Assembly (NCBI GenBank): GCA_020636255.1
Contig: JACJYE010000003.1
Location: 124,001 to 188,000, forward strand
Length of the DNA stretch: 64,000 nt
Direction: 5' to 3'
Origin: Lewinellaceae bacterium
GTDB taxonomy: Bacteria; Bacteroidota; Bacteroidia; Chitinophagales; Saprospiraceae
Shown here: positions 34,375 to 42,030 of the stretch, piece by piece
Layout: every line of letters starts with the position of its first letter
How positions within the stretch are numbered: position 1 is the first letter of the stretch
Position numbers and translations under genes: made by a program
Notes under the pieces: model-generated
Told to the model about the DNA's origin: nothing
Seen by the model: the letters and a program-made list of their open reading frames with translations, nothing else
Database searches by the model: none

Positions 34375-34941
34375 TTATTCTCCTAAAGGCGTCACGACAA
34401 CGAGATCTTCCTTTGCTTCCACGACCAGCACTTTCTCGTGGGTGCCGATAGCCTGGCCGTCCTGGGAAATAGCCGTGACCTCCCGGTTGGCGTTCTCGAT
34501 CTGCACGACTACCCGGCCTTTTCCGCCGGCAGGTATCGGCACGTATACCGTACCCGTTTTACCTTCAGCCTGCCACAGGTGCCAGTTGCCCTCCTCCTGG
34601 TTTTTTAATAGCCAACGGAAGAACCAGGTCAGCAATAGTACGGCCGCAACGCCGGCCAGCAACGCCGTAAGCGCTACGAGGGCCCACGACCAGGATGTGT
34701 TCAGAAATATCGCACGTGCAGTGAACGCACCGACCGAAATAAAGGTGAGCAGTGTTTTGAGCAGGCCGAGTGAACCGGCGCCGGCGTCCACACCAGCGGC
34801 ATCTATATCTCCTCCACCTGCATCGACATCCACGTCGCCGCCTATTTCCATCCCACTAAAGATTGAGATCAGCAGCAGAAGGATGAGCAACCCGCCGGCC
34901 AAAGTACCGGCCCAAAACAAAAGGTTCAGCATATCTTGCAT
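34375..34941 (-). CDS. NfeD-like membrane protein (flotillin partner)
   Basis: This 188-residue protein has a first membrane helix (LLFWAGTLAGGLLILLLLISIF), an acidic Gly/Asp-rich loop (GGDVDVDAGGGDIDAAGVDAG), and two more helices between about residues 60 and 115. It ends in an OB-fold (GKTGTVYVPIPAGGKGRVVVQ, then GTHEKVLVVEAKEDLVVVTPL). That layout matches YqiJ/YuaF-type NfeD proteins that always pair with flotillins. It is the first gene of a two-gene operon, 12 bases before the flotillin. The likely job is to control flotillin assembly at the membrane. Confidence 0.88.
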   Translation of the reverse strand: MQDMLNLLFWAGTLAGGLLILLLLISIFSGMEIGGDVDVDAGGGDIDAAGVDAGAGSLGLLKTLLTFISVGAFTARAIFLNTSWSWALVALTALLAGVAAVLLLTWFFRWLLKNQEEGNWHLWQAEGKTGTVYVPIPAGGKGRVVVQIENANREVTAISQDGQAIGTHEKVLVVEAKEDLVVVTPLGE

Positions 34942-35034
34942 AGCAATGCTCTTAGTAACAATCCGACGACTTCTTGAACACTACTTAGTGTAGTGAATAT
35001 CCATCTTTTAGGCTGTTTTTCCAAACTTGATTCT

Positions 35035-35110
35035 ACGAAGCTGCTCCGCCAGACGTCGAAGTACGTTTTTTTTCAGTACAGATGCCGAAGCGGCGGAGCC
35101 GCCGTCTCAC
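35035..35110 (+). repeat. Dispersed repeat-like segment (GGCGGAGCC words)
   Basis: GAAGCTGCTCCGCCAGACG, AGTACG and GCGGCGGAGCCGCCGTCTC occur together, like the segments at 16411-16463 and 45395-45482. It contains the palindrome GGCGGCTCCGCC on the reverse strand. Found by eye. Confidence 0.4.
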
Positions 35111-35131
35111 CCGGAAGGCCTCAAAAATATA

Positions 35132-35161
35132 GCGCCCGTGAAGCCGTAACTCCACGGGCGC
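35132..35161 (-). terminator. Hairpin after the membrane-protein gene
   Basis: A 9-bp GC-rich stem (GCGCCCGTG with CACGGGCGC) 84 bases past the stop of the minus-strand membrane protein. Confidence 0.55.
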
Positions 35162-35244
35162 AATTCTTAAAAAGTAGCTTCTGATTAATTTGAAACCTTC
35201 AATTTAGGATATTGATATGGGAAAAGCAAGCCCCGGGCTTAGTT

Positions 35245-36225
35245 TCAGCCGAAAGCCCCCGCCTTCCACGGCTTGCTGAAAGCATTGGTAGGTTCCTGAA
35301 AAGGCTCTCCTGCCTGCTTGGAAAGCGGCAAAGACGCCATCCTTTCCGGGCTTTCAGCCGTTAGGCCATACACTTTGGCGAAGCGTCTCGTAGCGGACAT
35401 GATGTTGAAACGAATGGATTCGAAACCGCTTTTCAGGTCGATGATGCCGTATGAACTAGGGTCGAAATAGCGGTTGAGGCGGCTCTGGATGCAGTAGCGG
35501 CCCATTACCCAGGGATAGGCCCACAGCCAGATGTGAAAAGGCGCCGAAGCGATAAAGGCCAGCACATGGTGCCAGCGGTGGCGGCCCTGGACAAAGGCGT
35601 AATGATGGGCCAGCACATGGCGCCCCAGGTGGTTGAGGTGAATGAAGTAAAAAAGCTTTGCATTTCTGGGGGTCCGAAAGGCGGCCTGTAAAAAGGCCTT
35701 CTCAGCGGAAACGCCCTTACCTTTCCATCCCAGGTCGCGAATGGCCATCCTTTTGATCGTAATATCGCCCTGTTTGCCGAGCTGTTCATGCAGTTGGTCC
35801 CACAGGAAGCCGCCCAGCCGTTCCGTCAGTTCCTCCACATCCTGTTGGGTGGCGCCTTCCTCAAGCCCTACAGGAAAAACGGTATGGTACACCAGCTTTC
35901 CATAGCGAAAAAAAAGCCGCCCGCCCTTGAAATGGTCCCGCGGTTCTTTATCCAGATAGCGGTCGACAAAATAAGCCACCGCCGCGAACAGCATAGCGGC
36001 CAGCGCGATGACGGCAAGTGGAATAGCCAAACCCGCAGCCAGGTCTGCCTCCCAGCTTGCCCGATAGTGCGGTAGCCGGTTGAGGGCAAAACAGATCACA
36101 GCATACAGGCTAATGAAAAAGGCCGTTTTTAGCAGGCTTGCCGCCACGTTGCGGAAAGAGAAGTATAGGGCCAGCAAAAGCAGGAATGCCGCCAGGTATT
36201 GTATGGCCAGTGAAGTCGCTATCAT
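35245..36225 (-). CDS. Membrane protein of unknown function
   Basis: This 326-residue protein has three N-terminal membrane helices: IQYLAAFLLLLALYF, LLKTAFFISLYAVICFAL and LAIPLAVIALAAMLFAAVAYFV. They are followed by a soluble domain (KGGRLFFRYGKLVYHTVFP), a His-rich segment (HLGRHVLAHHYAFVQGRHRWHHVLAF) and another hydrophobic stretch (FHIWLWAYPWVMG). The clustered histidines could bind metal or simply be interfacial. I recognise no family. I start it at the ATG at 36225, ahead of the first helix; the open frame upstream has no such pattern. It lies 93 bases downstream of the DUF202 gene on the same strand. Confidence 0.65.
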   Translation of the reverse strand: MIATSLAIQYLAAFLLLLALYFSFRNVAASLLKTAFFISLYAVICFALNRLPHYRASWEADLAAGLAIPLAVIALAAMLFAAVAYFVDRYLDKEPRDHFKGGRLFFRYGKLVYHTVFPVGLEEGATQQDVEELTERLGGFLWDQLHEQLGKQGDITIKRMAIRDLGWKGKGVSAEKAFLQAAFRTPRNAKLFYFIHLNHLGRHVLAHHYAFVQGRHRWHHVLAFIASAPFHIWLWAYPWVMGRYCIQSRLNRYFDPSSYGIIDLKSGFESIRFNIMSATRRFAKVYGLTAESPERMASLPLSKQAGEPFQEPTNAFSKPWKAGAFG

Positions 36226-36317
36226 AGTATGCCGTTGTAGTTTTCTCGTTGGGTAAAGGCCCGGGCATACTGTTTTACGGAGCAATCGGGATTTTGTTAC
36301 CTTCCGGCCTGTTGGCC

Positions 36318-36572
36318 TTAATAATACTTCCTGATCTTCCGCCGCACGTACACCATGCGCAACCCTCCTATCAGTAATATGACAGGCGCGATAGATAGCA
36401 GGAACCACCCCAGGTGGCGGATCTCGTGCAGGGCTGACATCTGCAGTATGGCAAAACCCGAGCTCAGGAAAACGATGGCAGTGCGGAAATAAGCGAGGAA
36501 AGTGCGCTCATTGGCCAGGCGGGTACGTTCGATGGCGAGATAGTCGCGTGTGATGAGTGGCTTTTCATCCAT
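36318..36572 (-). CDS. DUF202 (YidH-like) membrane protein
   Basis: This 84-residue protein matches DUF202. The signature ERTRLANERTFLAYFRTAI precedes two membrane helices (FLSSGFAILQM and GWFLLSIAPVILLIGGLRMVY), and it ends in a basic tail (RRKIRKYY). Members of this family are small inner-membrane proteins of unknown role. It reads away from the arginine cluster; the space between, 36573-37036, holds the leader region of that cluster. Confidence 0.88.
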   Translation of the reverse strand: MDEKPLITRDYLAIERTRLANERTFLAYFRTAIVFLSSGFAILQMSALHEIRHLGWFLLSIAPVILLIGGLRMVYVRRKIRKYY

Positions 36573-36697
36573 GAAAATTCAGTTTTGACAAGATAACCAC
36601 TACGCCTCTTGAAAAGTTGCCCTTGCAGGCAGTATAGGCCTTCAATGGCTCATCACAACTGGAGTTTGTTACAAAAAATCTAAAAAATGGGGTTTCC

Positions 36698-36729
36698 CTT
36701 GCATTTCTTTGCGATACCCTATACTTTTG
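36698..36729 (+). promoter_or_regulatory. Promoter for the arginine cluster
   Basis: TACTTTTG at 36722-36729 matches the Bacteroidota -7 element TAnnTTTG. CTTG at 36698-36701, one base off the -33 TTTG, lies 20 bases upstream, a good spacing. Transcription would begin near 36736 and cover the leader ORF. Confidence 0.6.
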
Positions 36730-36808
36730 TTCCTTCATGTATCAGGCCATAGCACATATCATTCCTTCCACTTCCCACAACGGGCCATACGGCGCCGTTT
36801 GTGTTGCT

Positions 36809-36838
36809 ATGAGCCGACGTGCACGCCGCCGCCCTTAG
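36809..36838 (+). CDS. Arginine-rich leader peptide of the arginine cluster
   Basis: The frame ATG AGC CGA CGT GCA CGC CGC CGC CCT TAG gives MSRRARRRP, with five Arg in nine residues. An in-frame ATG at 36737 would make a 33-residue version, MYQAIAHIIPSTSHNGPYGA and then VCVAMSRRARRRP, but that ATG lies only about one base after the expected transcript start. The nine-codon form, with a leader of about 73 bases before it, is more likely. It sits between a promoter-like box and the first gene of the arginine biosynthesis cluster. It has the classic design of an attenuator leader: consecutive codons for the end-product amino acid just before the stop. Translation is inferred; it is too short for homology. 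Confidence 0.6.
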   Translation: MSRRARRRP

Positions 36839-36973
36839 GGGCGCTTCACGATCATATTACCCATCCCGGGTAGGCCTGTTCAGCCTTCCCAATTCCCTGA
36901 AAGATAAAACCAGGTTAAAAAGTATTTCATTACGCGCCCCTTGGGCCATTTCTGAAACAGGTTTTCTTTTTTT
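36837..36973 (+). promoter_or_regulatory. Candidate transcription attenuator of the arginine cluster
   Basis: AGGGGCGC (36837-36844, overlapping the leader stop) can pair with GCGCCCCT (36934-36941). CCTGTTCAG (36875-36883) can pair either with CTGAA and CAGG at 36897-36914, or with CTGAAACAGG at 36952-36961, which is followed directly by TTTTCTTTTTTT. The first pairing encloses the CCTGTTCAG segment and so excludes the last one. A ribosome waiting at the Arg codons leaves AGGGGCGC free and would favour read-through. A ribosome reaching the stop covers it and would favour termination. The 9-bp terminator stem has a bulged A and a 68-base loop, which is weak; no folding energy was computed. 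Confidence 0.45.
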
Positions 36974-37036
36974 CACCTCCGCCACGCCGGTTAAAAACAA
37001 GCCTGGATGGCGGGAAAAAACATCGACGCACAAGAG

Positions 37037-37615
37037 ATGCAATTCACCATCGAGATCGCCGGCCCGTTACACGAGGCCTACGCAGAAGCCATTTGCGAAC
37101 TGATCAAAGAATCAGCCAAAGCCCGTGGCACGGGCATCGCCGAGCGCCAGCCGGCCTATATCCGCGAGAAGATGCGCCACGGGAAAGCCGTCATCGCCCT
37201 GCTCGGCGATACCCTGGCCGGATTTTGTTACATCGAATCCTGGAGCCACGGCCGCTACGTGGCCAACTCGGGGCTCATCGTAGCACCCGAATTTCGCAAA
37301 CACGGCCTGGCCAAGGCTATCAAAAAACAAGCCTTCGAACTGTCGCGCGACCTCTACCCGGAAGCGCGCCTATTTGGCATCACGACCAGCCTGCCCGTCA
37401 TGCGCATCAACTCGGAACTGGGCTACAAGCCCGTCACCTTCTCCGAACTCACCCAGGATGAGGAATTCTGGAAAGGCTGCCGGTCCTGCCCCAACTTCGA
37501 CATCCTGGAACGCAACCAGCGCCGCATGTGCCTCTGTACCGCCATGATGGCCCCCTCTAAAGTAGAGGATATGCAGTACGACCTGTCGCACCTGGTGGTG
37601 AATTCTATCTGGTAA
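37037..37615 (+). CDS. GNAT acyltransferase, likely first step of arginine pathway
   Basis: This 192-residue protein has the GNAT fold: AVIALLGDTLAGFCYIESW, then the acyl-CoA-binding block VAPEFRKHGLAKAIKKQAF (an R/Q-x-x-G-x-G/A variant). The C-terminal part has four Cys in CRSCPNFDILERNQRRMCLC. It leads a cluster holding every other arginine gene and no argJ, so it is the best candidate for the enzyme that acylates glutamate. Because the cluster has an ArgF' of the succinylornithine type, the acyl donor may be succinyl-CoA. I start at 37037; an in-frame ATG at 37007 is also possible. A perfect 40-bp palindrome separates it from argG. Confidence 0.8.
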   Translation: MQFTIEIAGPLHEAYAEAICELIKESAKARGTGIAERQPAYIREKMRHGKAVIALLGDTLAGFCYIESWSHGRYVANSGLIVAPEFRKHGLAKAIKKQAFELSRDLYPEARLFGITTSLPVMRINSELGYKPVTFSELTQDEEFWKGCRSCPNFDILERNQRRMCLCTAMMAPSKVEDMQYDLSHLVVNSIW

Positions 37616-37618
37616 TCA

Positions 37619-37658
37619 CGCTAGGGATGCCATCCCTATAGGGATGGCATCCCTAGCG
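37619..37658. repeat. Perfect 40-bp palindrome between the GNAT gene and argG
   Basis: The left half CGCTAGGGATGCCATCCCTA is the exact reverse complement of the right half, with no loop. Each half contains the smaller near-palindrome GGGATGCCATCCC. It begins one base after the GNAT stop and ends nine bases before the argG ATG region. Confidence 0.9.
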
Positions 37659-37672
37659 AAACAACATGAAAA

Positions 37673-38884
37673 ATGACTACCTCCAAAGTCGTCCTCGCCT
37701 ACAGCGGGGGATTGGATACTTCCTTTTGCATCAAATACCTCTCCGTCGAAAAAGGGCTGGAAGTGCACGCCCTCACGGTCAACACCGGCGGCTTCAGCGA
37801 TGAGGAGATCGCCAGTATCGGGGAACGCGCCCGGCAGCTGGGCGCCGCCAGCTTTAAAGCTGTTGACGCTGTGCCCGAGTACTACGACAAGTGCCTCCGC
37901 TACCTCGTCTACGGCAATGTATTGCGCAATAATACCTACCCGCTTTCCGTGAGCGCCGAACGGGTGTTCCAGGCGCTGGAGGCGGCGAAATACGCACAGC
38001 TCATCGGGGCACAGGCTGTGGCCCATGGCAGCACCGGCGCCGGAAACGACCAGGTGCGCTTCGACCTGGCCTTCCAGGTATTGGGTAGCAACCTGGAAGT
38101 GATCACCCCAATCCGTGAGCTGAAACTGTCGCGCCAGCAGGAAATCGAATACCTGCAAAAACATGGTATCGACTGGCCCTGGTCCAAAGCCCGGTACTCC
38201 ATCAACCAGGGCATCTGGGGCACCAGCGTAGGTGGCGCCGAAACGCTTACTTCCGATCAACCCCTGCCGGAATCAGCCTATCCCTCACAACTAAAGGCCG
38301 GCACACCGAAAAAAGTGGCCCTGCAATTCGTCAAAGGCGAACTCACCGGTATCGACGGGCAGCCTTTCGAACACCCCAGCCAGGCCATCCACGCCCTGCA
38401 ACAACTGGCCGCACCCTACGCCATAGGGCGCGACATCCACGTCGGCGACACCATCATCGGCATCAAAGGACGGGTGGGCTTCGAGGCCGCAGCGCCACTC
38501 ATCATCATCAAAGCGCACCACTTGCTGGAAAAACACGTGCTCACCAAATGGCAGCAGTACTGGAAAGACCAACTGGCCAACTGGTACGGCATGCTGCTGC
38601 ATGAAGGCCAATACCTCGAACCCGTCATGCGCAACATCGAAACTTTCCTTGAAGATACGCAGCAGAACGTCAGCGGACAGGTGTTCGTACAGCTCCACCC
38701 CTACCGCTTCGAACTGCTGGGCATCGAGTCGGCCTACGACCTGATGAATAGCGGCTTCGGCCAGTACGGCGAGATGAACAAGGCCTGGACGGGCGATGAC
38801 GTCAAAGGCTTCACCACTATGCTGGCCAACTCCTTGAAGATCCATCATTTTGTCAACCACCAAAACGAACAGGGACATGATTAA
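37673..38884 (+). CDS. argG: Argininosuccinate synthase
   Basis: This 403-residue ATP-dependent enzyme joins citrulline and aspartate into argininosuccinate. The N-terminal ATP-pyrophosphatase P-loop is VVLAYSGGLDTSFCIKYL. The citrulline and aspartate region is AHGSTGAGNDQVRFDLAFQ. The length and the C-terminal oligomerisation part are normal. It overlaps argC by eight bases, so the two are translationally coupled. The 40-bp palindrome directly upstream could hold an operator, a partial terminator or a processing site. Confidence 0.96.
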   Translation: MTTSKVVLAYSGGLDTSFCIKYLSVEKGLEVHALTVNTGGFSDEEIASIGERARQLGAASFKAVDAVPEYYDKCLRYLVYGNVLRNNTYPLSVSAERVFQALEAAKYAQLIGAQAVAHGSTGAGNDQVRFDLAFQVLGSNLEVITPIRELKLSRQQEIEYLQKHGIDWPWSKARYSINQGIWGTSVGGAETLTSDQPLPESAYPSQLKAGTPKKVALQFVKGELTGIDGQPFEHPSQAIHALQQLAAPYAIGRDIHVGDTIIGIKGRVGFEAAAPLIIIKAHHLLEKHVLTKWQQYWKDQLANWYGMLLHEGQYLEPVMRNIETFLEDTQQNVSGQVFVQLHPYRFELLGIESAYDLMNSGFGQYGEMNKAWTGDDVKGFTTMLANSLKIHHFVNHQNEQGHD

Positions 38885-39833
38885 AGCCGGCATTATCGGC
38901 GGGGCCGGATACACCGCCGGCGAACTGATCCGCATCCTGCTCTGGCATCCGGAAGTAGAGCTGGCCTTCGTACAGAGCCGCAGCCAGGCCGGCAAACCCG
39001 TCAGCAGCATCCACCAGGACCTGCTCGGCGACTGCCTGCTCGCTTTCACCGCCGAACCCAGCTTCGACGTAGATGTGCTCTTTTTTTGCATGGGCCATGG
39101 CGAGTCGGTGAAATTCCTGGAAACACACACCCTACCGGAAAAACTGATCGCGATCGACCTGAGCCACGATTTCCGATGGGCGGAAGGGTACACCTATGGC
39201 TTGCCTGAATTGCAACGGGAGGCTATCAGCACGAGCACACGCATCGCCAATCCGGGTTGCTTCGCTACCGCCATTCAGCTCGGCCTGTTGCCCCTCGCCA
39301 AAGCCAAAGCGCTACACGACGAGGTTCACATACACGCCGTCACAGGCTCTACCGGAGCGGGACAGTCGCTACAGGATACCTCCCATTTCAGCTGGCGCAC
39401 CAACAACCTTTCCATCTACAAACCGTTCCGGCACCAGCACCTGGCAGAGATCAGTAAAAGCCTGCAACACCTGCAGCCGGGGTTTGCCCACGCCCTCAAC
39501 TTCATCCCCCTGCGGGGCAATTTCACGCGGGGTATCTTCGCCAGCCTGTATACCAATACCCATTTGAGTATAGAGGAACTCCGACAGCGCTACCAGGAAT
39601 ATTACCAGGGCCACCCCTTCGTACACATCAGCCCCGACAACCCTAACCTCAAACAGGTGGCGAATACCAACAAAGCCATACTCTACCTGGAGAAATACGG
39701 CGACAAAGTGCTGATCATCAGCCTCATCGACAACCTGCTTAAAGGCGCTTCCGGCCAGGCCGTTCAGAATATGAACCTCGCCCTGGGCCTGAGCGAAACG
39801 GCTGGCCTGAGGCTGAAGGCAATGGCTTTTTGA
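38877..39833 (+). CDS. argC: N-acyl-gamma-glutamyl-phosphate reductase
   Basis: This 318-residue enzyme reduces the acylglutamyl phosphate made by ArgB to the semialdehyde. The N-terminal NADP-binding block is AGIIGGAGYTAGELIRILL. The catalytic Cys lies in IANPGCFATAIQLG near residue 128. The substrate loop is TGSTGAGQSLQDTSHFSWR. The C-terminal LKGASGQAVQNMNLALGL is typical. The ATG at 38877 lies inside the last codons of argG, which gives an eight-base overlap. The acyl group (acetyl or succinyl) cannot be told from this protein. Confidence 0.95.
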   Translation: MIKAGIIGGAGYTAGELIRILLWHPEVELAFVQSRSQAGKPVSSIHQDLLGDCLLAFTAEPSFDVDVLFFCMGHGESVKFLETHTLPEKLIAIDLSHDFRWAEGYTYGLPELQREAISTSTRIANPGCFATAIQLGLLPLAKAKALHDEVHIHAVTGSTGAGQSLQDTSHFSWRTNNLSIYKPFRHQHLAEISKSLQHLQPGFAHALNFIPLRGNFTRGIFASLYTNTHLSIEELRQRYQEYYQGHPFVHISPDNPNLKQVANTNKAILYLEKYGDKVLIISLIDNLLKGASGQAVQNMNLALGLSETAGLRLKAMAF

Positions 39834-39893
39834 ATGTTGGTTACGGAATGTCGTATGCGGCCTCCTGTCCATGAGGCCTAAAAAACACAAACC

Positions 39894-41045
39894 ATGAAAT
39901 TATTCGATGTATACCCCCTCTTCGACATCCAGCCCGTGCGGGGCAAAGGGTGTTATGTTTACGATGAAAAAGGCCAGCCCTACCTCGACCTGTATGGCGG
40001 CCATGCCGTCATATCCATCGGCCACGGCCACCCGCATTATGTGCAACAGGTGAAGGCCCAGCTGGAAACGCTGCCTTTTTACTCCAATTCCGTACAAAAC
40101 CCGCTACAGGAATCGCTCGCGCTAAAGCTGGGCCAGCTGTCAGGCTGTGCGGAATACCAGCTGTTCCTTTGCAATTCCGGCGCTGAAGCTAATGAGAATG
40201 CGCTCAAGCTGGCCTCCTTCCGCAACGGCCGCAGCAAGGTGATCGCCTTCCGGCAGGGCTTCCACGGCCGCACCTCGGCAGCGGTGCGGGTGACCGACAA
40301 CCCCGCCATACAGGCCGTGATCAACCACGGGTTCGACGTGCTGTGGCATGAACTCAACGATACCGAAGGTGTACAGCAAAGCCTCGCCCAGGGCGATATC
40401 TGCGCCGTGATCGTTGAAGGCATCCAGGGTATCGGCGGCATTTACGTACCTGAGCCAGCTTTTCTGCAGGCCATCAAAAAAGGCTGCGAAGAACACGGCG
40501 CGGTACTCATCCTCGATGAGGTGCAGTCGGGCTACGGGCGCAGCGGGCAATTCTTCGCTTTTCAGCTGGCCGGCATCGAGCCCCACCTGATCACGGTGGC
40601 CAAGGGCATGGGCAACGGCTTCCCCATCGGTGGCGTGCTCATCCACCCGTCGTTCGAAGCAAAACATGGATTACTGGGCACCACCTTCGGGGGCAGCCAC
40701 CTGGCCTGTGCTGCCGGGCTTGCGGTGCTTGACGTGATCGAATCCGAACAACTGATGCAAAACGCTATAACGGTAGGCAACTACCTGAAACAGGAACTGG
40801 TAAAATTCGATCAGGTGCGGGAAGTACGGGGAGAGGGGTTGATGCTGGGCGCCACCTTCGATTTTCCGGTGGGCGCCCTGCGAAAGGCACTGCTGTTCGA
40901 AGAACACGTCTTCACCGGTTCGGCTTCCTGCCCCCGGACGCTGCGCCTGCTGCCACCCCTTAGCCTGAGCCGCGAAGAGGCTTCCCGCTTCCTGGAAAAG
41001 CTGTCGGCCGTTCTTTCCAAAATGCTGAAAGCCTCAACGACATGA
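39894..41045 (+). CDS. argD: Acylornithine aminotransferase
   Basis: This 383-residue PLP aminotransferase turns the acylglutamate semialdehyde into acylornithine. The PLP-binding blocks are FLCNSGAEANENALKLAS, AVIVEGIQGIGGIY and LILDEVQSGYGRSG, and the Schiff-base Lys is in HLITVAKGMGNGFPIGG near residue 240. The C-terminus is complete. It lies 60 bases after argC and overlaps the next gene by four bases (ATGA), so argD and argF' are coupled. Confidence 0.95.
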   Translation: MKLFDVYPLFDIQPVRGKGCYVYDEKGQPYLDLYGGHAVISIGHGHPHYVQQVKAQLETLPFYSNSVQNPLQESLALKLGQLSGCAEYQLFLCNSGAEANENALKLASFRNGRSKVIAFRQGFHGRTSAAVRVTDNPAIQAVINHGFDVLWHELNDTEGVQQSLAQGDICAVIVEGIQGIGGIYVPEPAFLQAIKKGCEEHGAVLILDEVQSGYGRSGQFFAFQLAGIEPHLITVAKGMGNGFPIGGVLIHPSFEAKHGLLGTTFGGSHLACAAGLAVLDVIESEQLMQNAITVGNYLKQELVKFDQVREVRGEGLMLGATFDFPVGALRKALLFEEHVFTGSASCPRTLRLLPPLSLSREEASRFLEKLSAVLSKMLKASTT

Positions 41046-41989
41046 AGCAGTTCACCTCCGTGCACGACGTAGCCAACCCCAAAGCGCTGGTGGAGAGCGC
41101 CCTCAAGCTCAAACATGCGCCGGTGGGCAGCCTCAAAGGCATCGGCGCCGGTAAAACCATCGTGATGTTGTTTTTTAACCCTAGCCTGCGCACCCGCCTG
41201 AGTACGGAAAAAGCGGCGCTAGAGCTGGGTATGTACGTCATCGAATACAATGCCGGCCAGGGCTGGCAGCTGGAGTTCGAAGACGGGGCGGTGATGGACG
41301 GCGATAAGGCCGAACACATCAGAGAAGCCGCCGCGGTCATCAGCCAGTACGCCGACATCATCGGTATCCGCACCTTCCCCACCCTGGCCGCCCGGGAGCG
41401 CGATTATTCCGATTTCGTTTTACGACAGTTCATACGCCACGCTACGGCGCCGGTCATTAGCCTGGAATCGGCCATCCGGCATCCTCTGCAATCGCTTGCT
41501 GATTGGGTAACTTTGGAAGAATACCGCCCGGCCCACAGGCCAAAAGTCGTACTGACATGGGCGCCACACCCGCGCGCGCTGCCACAGGCCGTGGCCAACT
41601 CTTTCGTAGAATGGATGAAAATGGCGGATGTGGAACTCGTTGTTACCCATCCCAAAGGCTACGAACTTGCCAATGAATTCAGCAGTGGACTGGCCATCGA
41701 ATACAACCAGGACAAGGCCCTGGCCGGCGCCGATTTCGTTTACGCCAAAAACTGGTCGTCGTACCGGGAATACGGCCAGATCCTGAATCAGGATATTTCC
41801 TGGATGATCACGCCGGAAAAGATGGCGCATACCAACAACGGCAAGTTCATGCACTGCCTGCCGGTGCGCCGCAACGTGATCGTGGCCGACGCCGTGCTCG
41901 ACAGCCCGGCCTCGCTGGCCATCCAACAGGCGAACAACCGGGCCTATGCTGCTATGGCCGTGCTCAAGGATATTTGCGAGGCGCTGTAA
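41042..41989 (+). CDS. argF': N-succinylornithine carbamoyltransferase (ArgF')
   Basis: This 315-residue enzyme carbamoylates N-acylornithine to N-acylcitrulline. The carbamoyl-phosphate motif is FFNPSLRTRLST (residues 44-55) and the ornithine-side block is KFMHCLPVRRNVIV. It aligns from memory along its whole length with the Bacteroides fragilis SOTCase. The residue that decides substrate choice, Pro90 there and Glu92 in acetylornithine enzymes, is Ala90 here, in GDKAEH. Published work changing that Glu to small residues shifts activity to succinylornithine, so I predict succinylornithine as substrate. An ordinary ornithine transcarbamylase is unlikely. It overlaps argD and is followed by argB after 41 bases. 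Confidence 0.9.
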   Translation: MKQFTSVHDVANPKALVESALKLKHAPVGSLKGIGAGKTIVMLFFNPSLRTRLSTEKAALELGMYVIEYNAGQGWQLEFEDGAVMDGDKAEHIREAAAVISQYADIIGIRTFPTLAARERDYSDFVLRQFIRHATAPVISLESAIRHPLQSLADWVTLEEYRPAHRPKVVLTWAPHPRALPQAVANSFVEWMKMADVELVVTHPKGYELANEFSSGLAIEYNQDKALAGADFVYAKNWSSYREYGQILNQDISWMITPEKMAHTNNGKFMHCLPVRRNVIVADAVLDSPASLAIQQANNRAYAAMAVLKDICEAL

Positions 41990-42030
41990 AAAACGATACT
42001 ATTGTATAACCGGAACGCACACGACGTAGC

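Larger units (their letters stand above)
34942..35244. other. Intergenic stretch with repeat-like words and a terminator
   Basis: No gene is visible. It holds the repeat-like segment at 35035-35110 and the hairpin at 35132-35161. Confidence 0.4.

Noticed and set aside
36819..37103. A 94-codon plus-strand frame in the arginine leader
   Set aside because: It starts at a GTG inside the Arg-codon run in another frame, runs into the GNAT gene, and has no protein-like pattern.
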